Virus record (IMG/VR): IMGVR_UViG_3300033064_001323
Coordinates: 1-51,634 of that record
From: a virus
DNA: 51,634 nt
Strand: one strand, 5' to 3'
Position numbers and translations under genes: made by a program. Under the pieces are notes generated by a model. It did not search any database and was not told the DNA's origin. It worked only from the letters and a program-made list of their open reading frames with translations. Shown piece by piece: positions 42,354 to 51,489 of this stretch (positions within the stretch are counted from its first letter, which is position 1; each line of letters opens with the position of its first letter).

Positions 42354-44362
42354 TTGGCTTGACCCCATTTTTCTACGATTTTCATATCCGCAATAAGCGG
42401 AACTACCATATCGGGCAATCTTACCCCCTCCATAGATTCTTTTATCGCTTCGCCCACTTGGTCGGCTAACGCGTCGGGAGTAACTGTTACTAGTTCATCG
42501 TGAACTGTCAATATAACGTTAACCGTAGGTTCGTTTACAAAGCATGAGTGTGCTCTAACCATGGCTAGTTTAATTAGGTCTGCAGCCGAGCCTTGAATAA
42601 CAGTGTTAAATGCTTGACGTTCAGCCCTAGATTTTTGTCCAAGGTCTTTACTTAGAATTTCGGGGATGTAGCGTCGTCTGCCTAAAACTGTTGACACATA
42701 AGGCATAGGGCGTTGTTGTGCTGCAAGACGAATAAGTTGATGTCTGTAGCGATTGATGTCTTTGAACCTATCATTAAACAGGTCCATTAATTGATGAGCC
42801 TCTTTTACAGTGCCTCCAAGTTGGTCTGCAATTTTTTCTGGACCAATTCCGTAAGCAATTGCTAGAACTAAAACCTTACCTGCTTTTCTGTTCACACCCA
42901 TTCTGTCTCCAATGGTGGTGTAAATATCTCCCCCATCTAGGTAGTTTTTAACAAACTCGGGGTCTTTAGAAAAAGAAGCAATGATTCTTGGCTCAATCTG
43001 AGAGTAGTCAGCCACTACTAACTTGTGTCCTGGAGGAGCAATAAAGAGGTTTCGAATTAACTTGCCGTAGGTTCCATCTGTTGGAATATTCTGCAGGTTT
43101 GGCTCACTACTAGAAAAACGACCAGTCTCTGCTCCATGTGACTTAAAGTTTGTGTGGACTTTTCCATTAACTAAAAGGCTGTGTTTTTCAGAAGTCTTAG
43201 ACTTACCAGCAGTTGTTCTAGTAATTTCGCCACCTGTGTAAGGGGTTACGTAAGTTGTCATTATCTTATTTAAGTCTTGATACTTTAAAATCTCTGCAAC
43301 CAAAGGGTCTTTTTCTCTGTAATACTCAAGGGCTTCTGCACTAGTGGAGTAATGACGAGTTGTTAACTCCTCGCCTTTCTTTGAGGCTTCTAATCCTTTA
43401 GGGGTTAACGCAATCTTAATTTTAGTATTGGGGCGAATTCCTCGTCCACCTTCTGCTTTAGGGGTAAACAACAAGGCTTGTTTTTCTGGGATAGAGTTCA
43501 AAGAAAACTCTTTACCCGCTAGTTTATAAGCGTTACCTGTAACCTCAATTAAGTCTTTTTCTAGTTTTTTTGATAGCAGGCTTAACTCGGTTTCATCCAT
43601 GTAAGCACCAGTTAACTCCATGTCTGCTAGAACTAGTAGTAAGTCCATTTCTAAACGCCATACGGTAAGTAGGTTGTAGTCCTTTAACTTAGGCTCGTAG
43701 ACCTTGTATAAATTCCAAGTTGTCTCTGCATCAATTCCAGCATAGTTAGCCACATCGCTAAAGGAGTGACGTTCAACCGCTTTTCCAATTCCTTTGACTA
43801 CCTCTATACCAAGTTCACGGGCAGCACAAGCATCTAAGGCTAACGAGTTCTTTGTTCTGTTATCAATAATAAAAGCAGCCATTAAAGTATCAAAGTATGG
43901 TTTTGAACATACAACACCACGGTAATACTTTGCTATTGCTTTTAAGTCGAACTTTAAGTTGTGTCCAATTTTAAGTTTGTCGCTAAACATTAAAGGTTTT
44001 AAGGCTGCAAAAACTTGACCTGGTAATAGTTGTGGTGGTGGAACATCAAATATAGGAGTCCAACTTGTTTCACGTCTAGAAAAATCTTGCTCACGAATTT
44101 CTAATCCTTCGGTTGCTCTAGCCTGTGCAGAATTTAGTAAAGGCTTATCCCACTCTAAGAACTCACCATTTGGGTGTCCCATAGGAATAACATCTACGCG
44201 TCCTTCTGTAGCAAAAGAAATCCAAGTAATCTCATTAAGCATTGGGTGGAGCCGAGAAAAATCATCGGGTCCAACGGTTTCCACGTCGAAAGCAAAAGCA
44301 GGTTGGTCTAAGTAATAGTCAACCATTTCTAGTAAACCAGCAGACGTTGTAATGATATTCAT
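42350..44362 (-). CDS. polA: DNA polymerase I (family A) with 3'-5' exonuclease
   Basis: From ATG 44362 (AAGGGG upstream) the enzyme is 670 residues. The exonuclease has D26-V-E28 (FAFDVETVG), KIGHNLKFDLKAI and YAGIDAETTW, so all three motifs are intact. The polymerase has motif A VVADYSQIEPRIIA, motif B RQAFNTVIQGSAADLIKLAM and motif C VILTVHDELV. It lacks a 5' nuclease domain. It is the phage replicase. The frame is open to a GTG at 44404, which would add 14 residues that look non-family. Confidence 0.94.
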   Translation of the reverse strand: MNIITTSAGLLEMVDYYLDQPAFAFDVETVGPDDFSRLHPMLNEITWISFATEGRVDVIPMGHPNGEFLEWDKPLLNSAQARATEGLEIREQDFSRRETSWTPIFDVPPPQLLPGQVFAALKPLMFSDKLKIGHNLKFDLKAIAKYYRGVVCSKPYFDTLMAAFIIDNRTKNSLALDACAARELGIEVVKGIGKAVERHSFSDVANYAGIDAETTWNLYKVYEPKLKDYNLLTVWRLEMDLLLVLADMELTGAYMDETELSLLSKKLEKDLIEVTGNAYKLAGKEFSLNSIPEKQALLFTPKAEGGRGIRPNTKIKIALTPKGLEASKKGEELTTRHYSTSAEALEYYREKDPLVAEILKYQDLNKIMTTYVTPYTGGEITRTTAGKSKTSEKHSLLVNGKVHTNFKSHGAETGRFSSSEPNLQNIPTDGTYGKLIRNLFIAPPGHKLVVADYSQIEPRIIASFSKDPEFVKNYLDGGDIYTTIGDRMGVNRKAGKVLVLAIAYGIGPEKIADQLGGTVKEAHQLMDLFNDRFKDINRYRHQLIRLAAQQRPMPYVSTVLGRRRYIPEILSKDLGQKSRAERQAFNTVIQGSAADLIKLAMVRAHSCFVNEPTVNVILTVHDELVTVTPDALADQVGEAIKESMEGVRLPDMVVPLIADMKIVEKWGQAK

Positions 44363-44425
44363 AATGCCCCTTGTTATAGAAGTGGGGAGCCTGTGTGACG
44401 GCACAGACTCCCCTTATTCAGTAAG

Positions 44426-45076
44426 TTATGCGCCTGCTACTTCACGGGCAATTTTTAACATCTCTTCACGAGGTGTTTCTTTTATAACATCTGGCGTAAA
44501 GCAAACAGCATCTTTCAGGATTTCGTTAACTGAAGCAAGAGTTAAATTCCATTCCTCTTCAATGTCACGACCACGTACATAATTAAGTGTGTATTGAGTA
44601 GTTGGACCATTTCCCATTCGAGAAACTTCCCAAAACTCTTTACTTAGAGGTCCTTTTCTCTCATCTTCGTGTGCACGACGAATTTGACGTGCAAATGAAG
44701 GAGGAGCAGTAAGGATTTGAACAGTGTGTGTATCACCACTCAAGGCAATAACGTTAAACGCAAAGCGTGCTCTTGGTTTGCTACCAAGTAAGTCTGTAAA
44801 GGGGTCATCGTTTTCTAAAGCAACGAATGATTTTTTCCCAGTTCGTTCAATCCAGTGCTGTTCATACACACGGAATGGACCATCTTCTAGGAATTTAATG
44901 AGTTGAGGTTCTTCGCTGAATTTAAAATCAGTTGGAAACTCTGTGGTGTCTTGACGTAATAGGGCATCGGCTGAATCCCAACCAGATTGAACGGTTGTTC
45001 CGACTTTTGGTGCTGCATCTTCTTGGTCTACATCTAAATACGATGCAGCGTTTACTGTTGGATTGGTTATTGACAT
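44426..45076 (-). CDS. Putative single-strand DNA-binding or replication protein
   Basis: The 216-residue protein starts MSITNPTVNAASYLDVDQED and carries GWDSADALLRQDTTEFPTDF, IKFLEDGPFRVYEQHWIERT, SFVALENDDPFTDLLGSKPR and an acidic C-terminus. The mid region has strand-like blocks as in phage single-strand binding proteins, and it is directly upstream of the polymerase gene. I do not recognise a definite family, so the function rests on position and composition. Confidence 0.75.
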   Translation of the reverse strand: MSITNPTVNAASYLDVDQEDAAPKVGTTVQSGWDSADALLRQDTTEFPTDFKFSEEPQLIKFLEDGPFRVYEQHWIERTGKKSFVALENDDPFTDLLGSKPRARFAFNVIALSGDTHTVQILTAPPSFARQIRRAHEDERKGPLSKEFWEVSRMGNGPTTQYTLNYVRGRDIEEEWNLTLASVNEILKDAVCFTPDVIKETPREEMLKIAREVAGA

Positions 45077-45123
45077 GTTCTTCTTTCGGTTATGAGGCTT
45101 ACGCTCTCGGTTGGGTTTGAGGT

Positions 45124-45603
45124 CTACTGACTCTCGTTAGCAACATGTTCCTTCCACCGCGAAGTTATCGCAATAGTTAAATCATGGTGCTTAGACCATT
45201 CTACACGAGAAACGCCTAAAAGCCCCCTTTTGGAGAACTCTTCAATAGTTATTTCTATTAGCCTTCTTGTGTAGACCCTATTGCCTGCAACCTTTACCCC
45301 ATTAAGGGTTTTGGAACGCAAACGATAAGGAGCACTTGGTAGATACCCTCGTTTTTCCCACGACCGAATGCTAATGATGCTCTTTTCTAATGCTTGAGCC
45401 ATAGCACCAATCGTGAAAACCTCTGTTTCTTTCCCATTTAGTTGTTTCTTTATTGCTAAGGAATCCCAAGGAGATTCTTCTTTAACCTTTCGTTTTCGAG
45501 AAACTTCTGGATTTATAGTGCGTCGTTTTTGTTTAGACCCAGGCTTGTAGTGCAGGTCTGCAAATGCTTTTTCAATCTCGTCATCACTACGCAACCCAGC
45601 CAT
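45124..45603 (-). CDS. MerR-like helix-turn-helix regulator
   Basis: The 159-residue protein has a basic lead (YKPGSKQKRRTINPEVSRKR) and a MerR-type DNA-binding block: EVFTIGAMAQALEKSIISIR, then SWEKRGYLPSAPYR, with the family's T-I-x-x-x-A ... I-R-x-W-E-x-x-G-x-L-P. RVYTRRLIEITIEEF follows as the second recognition part. There is no ligand-binding C-terminal domain. It may control the replication block. Confidence 0.83.
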   Translation of the reverse strand: MAGLRSDDEIEKAFADLHYKPGSKQKRRTINPEVSRKRKVKEESPWDSLAIKKQLNGKETEVFTIGAMAQALEKSIISIRSWEKRGYLPSAPYRLRSKTLNGVKVAGNRVYTRRLIEITIEEFSKRGLLGVSRVEWSKHHDLTIAITSRWKEHVANESQ

Positions 45604-45605
45604 AA

Positions 45606-46049
45606 TTACTTCTTACTTAACTTTAATGCCCAAACAACTTTAGGAGGGAAGATTGCATCTACCTCTTCTTCAGTCAGTATGCCCTCGTACAGGGCTGCCC
45701 ATAACGCATCTTGGTCAACTACCTGCACTGTTTTGTACAGTCTCTTTGCTAAGCCTTTTTCTTCAATAATTCTGTCAGCAACTAAGTCATCAATCTTTGT
45801 TCGAGAAACTCGTTTTTCTTTTTGAACAGAATTAATGTCTGCAATCGGCTCAGTCAACTCATACCACCAGTGACCCTTACCATCTTCAAAACCATTCTCT
45901 TCAATATACGCAAATAACTTTTCTTTAAGTGTCTTTTGACGTTTTTCAGCGTCATCAACAACACCTTTTAAGTAAGAGTATTCTTTTATCTGTCCTTCAA
46001 GACTTTCACCATCAGTAAAATCTCTAGGCTCATCAATTGCTTTTACCAC
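45606..46049 (-). CDS. Hypothetical protein with coiled-coil, 147 aa
   Basis: GTG 46049 is preceded by AAGGAG. The sequence has a charged helix (LKGVVDDAEKRQKTLKEKLF), a block GFEDGKGHWWYELTEPIADI, and VSRTKIDDLVADRIIEEKGL. It is similar in character to other phage proteins of unknown role next to SNF2-type helicases. Probably a partner in replication or nuclease control. Confidence 0.8.
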   Translation of the reverse strand: MVKAIDEPRDFTDGESLEGQIKEYSYLKGVVDDAEKRQKTLKEKLFAYIEENGFEDGKGHWWYELTEPIADINSVQKEKRVSRTKIDDLVADRIIEEKGLAKRLYKTVQVVDQDALWAALYEGILTEEEVDAIFPPKVVWALKLSKK

Positions 46050-46058
46050 GGGGTCTCC

Positions 46059-47639
46059 TTAGATAGATGCGTTTAATAAAAAGTTTAAAAGGCTGCCGAC
46101 TGTTAAGTCAACGCCTCCTTTAGTATTTATACCTGTCCCATCAACAACAGCATCGGCTACTAAATTTTTTTGATTTAGCATTTCAAACTGCCGTTCTTCA
46201 ATCGAGTTTAACACTATGAAGTCTTGAATAATAACAGAGGGCCATTTGCTTGACGCACGGCGTATTCGAGAGTTACGCTGAACAGCCTTACCTGCTGACC
46301 ACGGTAAGTCATAATTTACCAGTAAATTGGCTTGAGGCAAGTCAACGCCATAACCTCCAGCATCACTAGAAATTAAAACCCTAACTTCTTTTGAAGTTTG
46401 GAAATCTAATTTTGAATCTTCTTTTTCTTTAGCATTCAGTTGGCCTGAGTAAATACGGCTTTTAATTTTTTTCTCTAACAAAGCATTTTGAAGCAAAGAC
46501 AACATACCAATGTAACTCGTAAAAACTACAACCTTAGAAAGTTCGTCTGTGTCTAAATGGTCAACTACGTAACTCACTACGGCATCTAACTTAGAAGCAC
46601 CTAGGTCTAGGTTCTCTAGGTAACCTTCATCGTCAAGATGAGCAGCATAAGAACTACCCCCTAAACCTTGATTTAGTTTGTACTTTGTAGCACTATCAAC
46701 AAGTAAAGAAGGGCTGTCACACACCATACGTAACGCAGTAATTTTAGACATGATAGCCCCACGCATCGCGTCTATGGGTCCACCAAAGGCTTGTCCTTGC
46801 CCGTATATCGCGTCTAAAGAAAAACCCCCGCCAAATAAAGATTGGGCTTCTTCTAAGTCAGTTGTTAAATCTAACTTAATTTTGTCATACAGAATTCGAG
46901 CAGGTTTACCCAAGCGAACTTTTATAGGGCTTAAATGAATAGTGGCGGGTAGGTAGGGGGCAACATCAGGGTCTGACTGAGCCTTCCTAACTGACGCTTC
47001 TTTAATCTTCTCGTGTAGTAACGGAAGATTGCGGTATCTCTGTACCCCGCCAAAGTTATTTCGTACAATGAAAGTCTTATCAAATAAATCAAAGCGACCT
47101 AACATAGTTGGCTCAACAAACTGCATAATGCTGTACAACTCTTCAGGCTTACCGTTTTCAATTGGAGTGCCAGTTAGTGCGTACTTAACAGGAGTTTTTG
47201 TTGCGAGTTCTTTTACTTTCTTAGTTCTCTTAGAACGAAACCCTTTTATAGCAGTAGCCTCATCACATACGATAGCGTCAAATAGCAACCCCTTTAACAC
47301 ATCCCAGTCATTAACAATAGACTCGTAGTTAGTCACTATGTAGTCGGTGTATGTGCCATCAATGTACTGTTTAATTCGTACTGTTTTTGACCCGTCTACG
47401 ACGGTAACGGTGGCGTTTGAAAACTTTTTTATTTCCGCTTCCCACTGATACTTTAAACTTGCTAACACAATAACTAATGTGGGTTGAGTAATCTCTTTTC
47501 TTTCTCGCAACACTTCAAGTGCTGCAATCGTCATACAGGTCTTTCCTAAGCCCATCTCGTAAGCAACCAGCAGTTTCTTTTGCTTTGCCATACGTTCAAC
47601 GGCTTCAACTTGATACGGTTTTAAAGTGCCTGTAAACAT
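46059..47639 (-). CDS. SNF2-family DEAD-like helicase/ATPase
   Basis: The 526-residue protein has YEMGLGKTCMTIAALE (Walker A, about 28-34), IVCDEATAIKG (DEAT, Walker B), ALTGTPIENGKPEELYSIMQ (motif III/IV region), VVVFTSYIGMLSLLQNALLE, LISSDAGGYGVDLPQANLLV and VQRNSRIRRASS (motif VI). This is the SNF2-like DNA translocase used by phages for replication or recombination. It overlaps the primase gene at TAATG. Confidence 0.92.
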   Translation of the reverse strand: MFTGTLKPYQVEAVERMAKQKKLLVAYEMGLGKTCMTIAALEVLRERKEITQPTLVIVLASLKYQWEAEIKKFSNATVTVVDGSKTVRIKQYIDGTYTDYIVTNYESIVNDWDVLKGLLFDAIVCDEATAIKGFRSKRTKKVKELATKTPVKYALTGTPIENGKPEELYSIMQFVEPTMLGRFDLFDKTFIVRNNFGGVQRYRNLPLLHEKIKEASVRKAQSDPDVAPYLPATIHLSPIKVRLGKPARILYDKIKLDLTTDLEEAQSLFGGGFSLDAIYGQGQAFGGPIDAMRGAIMSKITALRMVCDSPSLLVDSATKYKLNQGLGGSSYAAHLDDEGYLENLDLGASKLDAVVSYVVDHLDTDELSKVVVFTSYIGMLSLLQNALLEKKIKSRIYSGQLNAKEKEDSKLDFQTSKEVRVLISSDAGGYGVDLPQANLLVNYDLPWSAGKAVQRNSRIRRASSKWPSVIIQDFIVLNSIEERQFEMLNQKNLVADAVVDGTGINTKGGVDLTVGSLLNFLLNASI

Positions 47640-48601
47640 TAAAGATACGCCTTCTCCCCATAAATCATGTCAATAGCATTTTCTATACCCCAAAGAATTT
47701 GTTCGTTAGCCATATCGCCTACGTCCTTTATACCTGTAGAGGCATAATTAAAAAACTTAGCAGTAATGCCTAATTTCTTAGCCCCTTGTAAAAACGCTTC
47801 GCAACCCTTTTTCCCAGCAGAGTCTACTTTTGGATTATCTAACGCAACGATGACCACATCGGAATAACGTAGGAGTTTAAGTTGAGACTCACTTACCTGT
47901 GCTCCAAAAGCAGCCACTCCACCTACTACTCCTGCAGAAGCGATTCTTACAGCGTCCAGAGGTGACTCAACTAAGATTGACATTTCTGGGGTTAATTCGT
48001 GTGCACCAAATAATGTTCGAGACTTTGTAACGCCTAGGGGTCTGTTTCTAAATAAACGTTGCTCTGAGTGTTTTTCTTGCCAACCCCATAAATTATGGTC
48101 ATGTGGGTTTCTAATTGGAAGTATCCATGTATCTTCTTTTGCCCACAGTACTTCATACTTACGACAGGCTTCTGCTGTTAAACCCCTAGATGCTAAAGCC
48201 CATGCTGGAGGCTCAGTAAATAACGCCAGTCTTGAATTGTCCATAGGTAACTCTTGCTTTGGTGCTACATATTGAGGGGCTTCTTTTAAACGAGCAGCCA
48301 ATTCTTCTGGAGTAATGTTTTCAATTTGAGCAATCCATCTGCCAACTGCTGCGTAATCAATGTCTTCCGAAATGTACAAACCTTGCACTTCTCCAACTAA
48401 AGAAAACAAGTTCCCTTTAAACCCACAAGAAAAACACATGTGAGCACCTGTTCGTTGGTTTATGAACCAAGATGGGTTAACATCCTTTTTCCCAGTCCTA
48501 ATCTCATGACCAGGGCAATGAGCCTGCATCTCATCGCCACGGTTTCTTAGTATGTACACACCTAGTTTATTAAGAACTTTCTCAACATCTACAACTGTCA
48601 T
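47639..48601 (-). CDS. DnaG-like primase with CHC2 zinc finger and TOPRIM domain
   Basis: In 320 residues, a CHC2-type zinc finger has Cys29, His32, Cys56 and Cys59 (HCPGHE ... MCFSCG). The TOPRIM domain has ILVESPLDAVRIASAGVVGG with the catalytic Glu, and VIVALDNPKVDSAGKKG with D-N. It makes RNA primers on the lagging strand. The DnaB-like helicase gene is next and overlaps by four bases, so helicase and primase are co-expressed as separate proteins rather than as one T7-type fusion. Confidence 0.9.
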   Translation of the reverse strand: MTVVDVEKVLNKLGVYILRNRGDEMQAHCPGHEIRTGKKDVNPSWFINQRTGAHMCFSCGFKGNLFSLVGEVQGLYISEDIDYAAVGRWIAQIENITPEELAARLKEAPQYVAPKQELPMDNSRLALFTEPPAWALASRGLTAEACRKYEVLWAKEDTWILPIRNPHDHNLWGWQEKHSEQRLFRNRPLGVTKSRTLFGAHELTPEMSILVESPLDAVRIASAGVVGGVAAFGAQVSESQLKLLRYSDVVIVALDNPKVDSAGKKGCEAFLQGAKKLGITAKFFNYASTGIKDVGDMANEQILWGIENAIDMIYGEKAYL

Positions 48602-49851
48602 ATTACTGAGCCTCTCTTACACACAGAACAAGTTGTGTTCTTTGTTTCTTCATGGAAACACCCTGTCTCCCATTTCCAAGTCAAACTTGTTTCACTAGGA
48701 CCACAGTTACGGCTTGCAACAATCTTTAAAGTTCTTAAGTCGTCGTAATCTGGAACTGGTTCTAAACCAAGGATGACATCTGAGTCTTGGAAAAATGAAG
48801 AGGAGTAACCAATAGAGTCGGCAGTTACTTTCCCGCCTTTCATCTTCCACAATAAAGTTTGAGTTGTTACAACAACTGGAATGTCGTGACGTTGAGCAAG
48901 ACGCTTTAGTGCTCTAGTCACATTTGTAATAGATTGTGGAGTATTCATCTCACCAGTCATTTCATCCATCATGAGATAAACGCCATCAACAAACACAATG
49001 TCTGGCTTTAACTTTGAAATTTTGGCAGATAACGACGCAACTGTTAATCCGTTTACAGCATCAACAAGATGAAAAGGTTCTTTTGCTCCATCCATTCCCT
49101 TTAGCATGTCAAGGTAACGAGTTTCTTCATCGGTGAAAAGTTTTCCTCGACGAAGACGACCATGAGAAACTTGAGCACGAATTGAGTCATGTCGTTGTTG
49201 TTGTTCTCTGTTAGTCATTTCAAAAGACTGGAACATTGGCACTTTGCCGTCACGATGCACGTGTATCGCTATTGCTAGTGCTATTTGTGATTTACCTGTT
49301 TTAGGAGGAGCAATAACTGTCACTAACTGCCCACCCTGTAATCCAGCAGTTGCTTCATCAATTTTGTCGAAGCCTGTTGGAATTCCTAGCATTGTTTGAT
49401 TTGCTAATGCTTGATACTCAGCAAATCTTGCTTCCGCGTCTTTTGTTAAATCAAGTTCGTTAGTTCCTTGAACACCTTGCAAATTAACTTTAGTAATGGC
49501 TGCTTCCATAGCAACCAAAGCACCTTCGTGGTCATTTTCGGTTAACTTTTGAACAGAGTTTTCTAAGCCTTGTCTTACAAGTAGTTTTCTTCTAAAAGTT
49601 ACTGCTTGGTCAACTAAAAATTCTAATGAGTCTTGAACATCTAAAACTTTGTATGTTGGGTAATGGTCTTTAACAGTTACGGCAGTTGGAACTTCTGAAT
49701 ACTCTGCATAATGTTTTACAACAAATTTCCATACACGAGAGTTGTCATCATCTAAGAACCAATCAAAGGTAACTCCACGTTGTAAAACTGGGAGAATGTC
49801 GCGGTCCCGAATTACTTTACTTACTAGTCGATGTTCATTATCTGCTGCCAC
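48598..49851 (-). CDS. dnaB: DnaB-like replicative helicase
   Basis: The 417-residue protein has a DnaB N-terminal-like helical domain (1-130) and a RecA-like motor: TVIAPPKTGKSQIALAIAIH (Walker A), FEMTNREQQQRHDSIRAQVS, PDIVFVDGVYLMM (Walker B), VVTTQTLLWKMKGG and GYSSSFFQDSDVILGLEPVP. It ends with TTCSVCKRGSVI, an extra C-x-x-C near the C-terminus. It unwinds DNA at the fork, loaded by the DnaC-like protein at 50576. GTG 49851 has GAGGAG upstream. Confidence 0.9.
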   Translation of the reverse strand: MAADNEHRLVSKVIRDRDILPVLQRGVTFDWFLDDDNSRVWKFVVKHYAEYSEVPTAVTVKDHYPTYKVLDVQDSLEFLVDQAVTFRRKLLVRQGLENSVQKLTENDHEGALVAMEAAITKVNLQGVQGTNELDLTKDAEARFAEYQALANQTMLGIPTGFDKIDEATAGLQGGQLVTVIAPPKTGKSQIALAIAIHVHRDGKVPMFQSFEMTNREQQQRHDSIRAQVSHGRLRRGKLFTDEETRYLDMLKGMDGAKEPFHLVDAVNGLTVASLSAKISKLKPDIVFVDGVYLMMDEMTGEMNTPQSITNVTRALKRLAQRHDIPVVVTTQTLLWKMKGGKVTADSIGYSSSFFQDSDVILGLEPVPDYDDLRTLKIVASRNCGPSETSLTWKWETGCFHEETKNTTCSVCKRGSVI

Positions 49852-49866
49852 GAATTCATTCTCCTC

Positions 49867-50283
49867 TCATAAACGATTTAATTCAATACCCCAAGAACCA
49901 TATCTTCCTAATCTAGTGGGAATGTCTATCACACCTTTTAGGTTTACGCGATAGGGTAAGTCATCTACTAACTCTTGTGTCGTTATGTAGAGTTGTGCAA
50001 AATTAAACGGGTTGCCTCCTCTCCTGTCAAGAATTTCCATTAGATGGTCTAAATCAGATTTATCTAAACCACTTTCCTCAATACCTGCAAGTTCTACTGA
50101 CAAACCATACTTATTAGTTAAAATCCATAGTTGAGCAACTGCTTCTTTATTAATGTTACTTATGCGAAGATAGGTAGAAGACTTGAAGAGTTTCTTTTCT
50201 TTTACTTCCTCAGTTTGTGCAACAACTTCAGCGAGAACAATTAAACGCGAAGGTGTTTCATTTGAAATATCGCCATTCTTCAC
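49867..50283 (-). CDS. Hypothetical protein, 138 aa
   Basis: It overlaps the SWIM gene by four bases. The product is mixed alpha/beta (RLIVLAEVVAQTEEVKEKKL, LRISNINKEAVAQLWILTNK, NPFNFAQLYITTQELVDDLP). It lies between the loader/SWIM genes and the helicase, where replication accessory factors usually are. No motif is recognised. Confidence 0.8.
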   Translation of the reverse strand: MKNGDISNETPSRLIVLAEVVAQTEEVKEKKLFKSSTYLRISNINKEAVAQLWILTNKYGLSVELAGIEESGLDKSDLDHLMEILDRRGGNPFNFAQLYITTQELVDDLPYRVNLKGVIDIPTRLGRYGSWGIELNRL

Positions 50284-50579
50284 AACACTTCCACTCTCGC
50301 ATATTTTAAAATAAAATTTCTAAACGCGTCTGCAGAATCATTGGCTTGAGCAGCCTCATCTTCAGGAACATCTTCAGGAACTAAAATAGCGTATTGCCCA
50401 GAGTTTTCAAGCATTCGCTGTTGAATAAATTCTGTGTGTTTACATTTGCTTCTGACGCGGTAAGAAGGACAGTTACATTTCGCATTCGTATCACCAGGGC
50501 GTAGTTGTACCTCGTACACCCCCGTAGTTGAGAGGAATAACTGGACCGTTCTCCATGTCTCCAAGTGTGAGCCTTTCAT
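50280..50579 (-). CDS. SWIM zinc-finger protein, 99 aa
   Basis: KCNCPSYRVRSKCKHTEFIQ is a SWIM-type C-x-C-x(n)-C-x-H zinc site at residues 34-47, with the typical P-S-Y between. The N-terminal part has beta-strand character (YEVQLRPGD). SWIM domains bind DNA or proteins, often in recombination or SNF2 partners; a SNF2 helicase is encoded downstream. Overlaps both neighbours by four bases. Confidence 0.86.
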   Translation of the reverse strand: MKGSHLETWRTVQLFLSTTGVYEVQLRPGDTNAKCNCPSYRVRSKCKHTEFIQQRMLENSGQYAILVPEDVPEDEAAQANDSADAFRNFILKYARVEVL

Positions 50580-51298
50580 GCTCGTGCCTTCCGTAAGTCT
50601 TTGTTAACTAGGCGAACTCTTTGGAATGCCTCATTAGCAAAACTTGCCATCGCGTTGCTATATTTGGCTCCCCAATTTTCCAGCATCTCGTTGGTAGTTA
50701 CTATTGTAGGCAATGCTCTGTCGTATCGACTGCGTAAAATCTCATCAAAAGAAGTGTTGTCGTAGTTAGAACCGTATTCCTTACCTAAGTCATCAAGAAT
50801 TAACAACCGAACATTTAACCAATCTTCTTTTGCACGTCCGTGAAAACCTTCCATCTCTCGATTCATCTCACGCTTTTCATCCGTGTCTGCGTCAAACATA
50901 GCCTTCTTGCGAGAGAGAAACTCAGGGTAGGTTAGATAGTAAATAGGGCGAGATAACATTCCATAATCTGAACCTGACTTATATTCAAGAACTCTTTTAG
51001 CAATATCTTCATCTTCAGGTAACTGTTTTATAAACTCCATGGCTGCTACAACTGCGTGAGTTGTCTTGCCAAGTCCTGGTCCTCCATCAAAGAGCAACCC
51101 AACACCTGTTAAACCGAGACCACCGACCTGTTTAATAACGTTGCCCGTTACTATCTCCTCTAACCAGTCAACAACTGTTTCTGGAAAGTCTGTCAGCATG
51201 TCCGCAGGTTCTAATCCAAGAAAACGTCGTGGGATGTTTGAGTTACGTAATATCCAATGTCGTTTGAGAGGAGCCAGTGATTCAATCTGATAAGTCAA
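50576..51298 (-). CDS. DnaC/DnaA-like AAA+ helicase loader
   Basis: The 240-residue protein has GGPGLGKTTHAVVAAMEFIK (Walker A) at about 74, RLLILDDLGKEYGSNYDNTS (Walker B and sensor) at about 165, and PTIVTTNEMLENWGAKYSNA with sensor-like N and R residues. It resembles phage DnaC-type loaders that place DnaB on DNA. Its last codon overlaps the SWIM gene and its start overlaps the upstream gene by 17 bases. Confidence 0.87.
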   Translation of the reverse strand: MTYQIESLAPLKRHWILRNSNIPRRFLGLEPADMLTDFPETVVDWLEEIVTGNVIKQVGGLGLTGVGLLFDGGPGLGKTTHAVVAAMEFIKQLPEDEDIAKRVLEYKSGSDYGMLSRPIYYLTYPEFLSRKKAMFDADTDEKREMNREMEGFHGRAKEDWLNVRLLILDDLGKEYGSNYDNTSFDEILRSRYDRALPTIVTTNEMLENWGAKYSNAMASFANEAFQRVRLVNKDLRKARA

Positions 51299-51488
51299 CT
51301 GAGATTCCCCTGTCGTCGGTGTATTTTCCTTTACCGTTCGTAGTCATCCCTGTTTCCTGAATTGTTAAAACAAAGTACAACTCTCCTGGAAACAAGATTC
51401 CGACAATAACATCTAAAATTTTAGACTTCCACTTGGGCATAGTGACGATAGCAAATACAGGAAGGTCAACTTTCTTTTTCTTAGGCAT
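51282..51488 (-). CDS. Hypothetical protein, 68 aa
   Basis: MPKKKKVDLPVFAIVTMPKW starts basic and then has a hydrophobic central strand or segment (SKILDVIVGILFPGELYFVL) with polar end. Role unknown. The start follows the upstream stop by one base (TAATATG). It is the promoter-distal neighbour of the partial gene at the right edge. Confidence 0.76.
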   Translation of the reverse strand: MPKKKKVDLPVFAIVTMPKWKSKILDVIVGILFPGELYFVLTIQETGMTTNGKGKYTDDRGISVDLSD

Positions 51489-51489
51489 A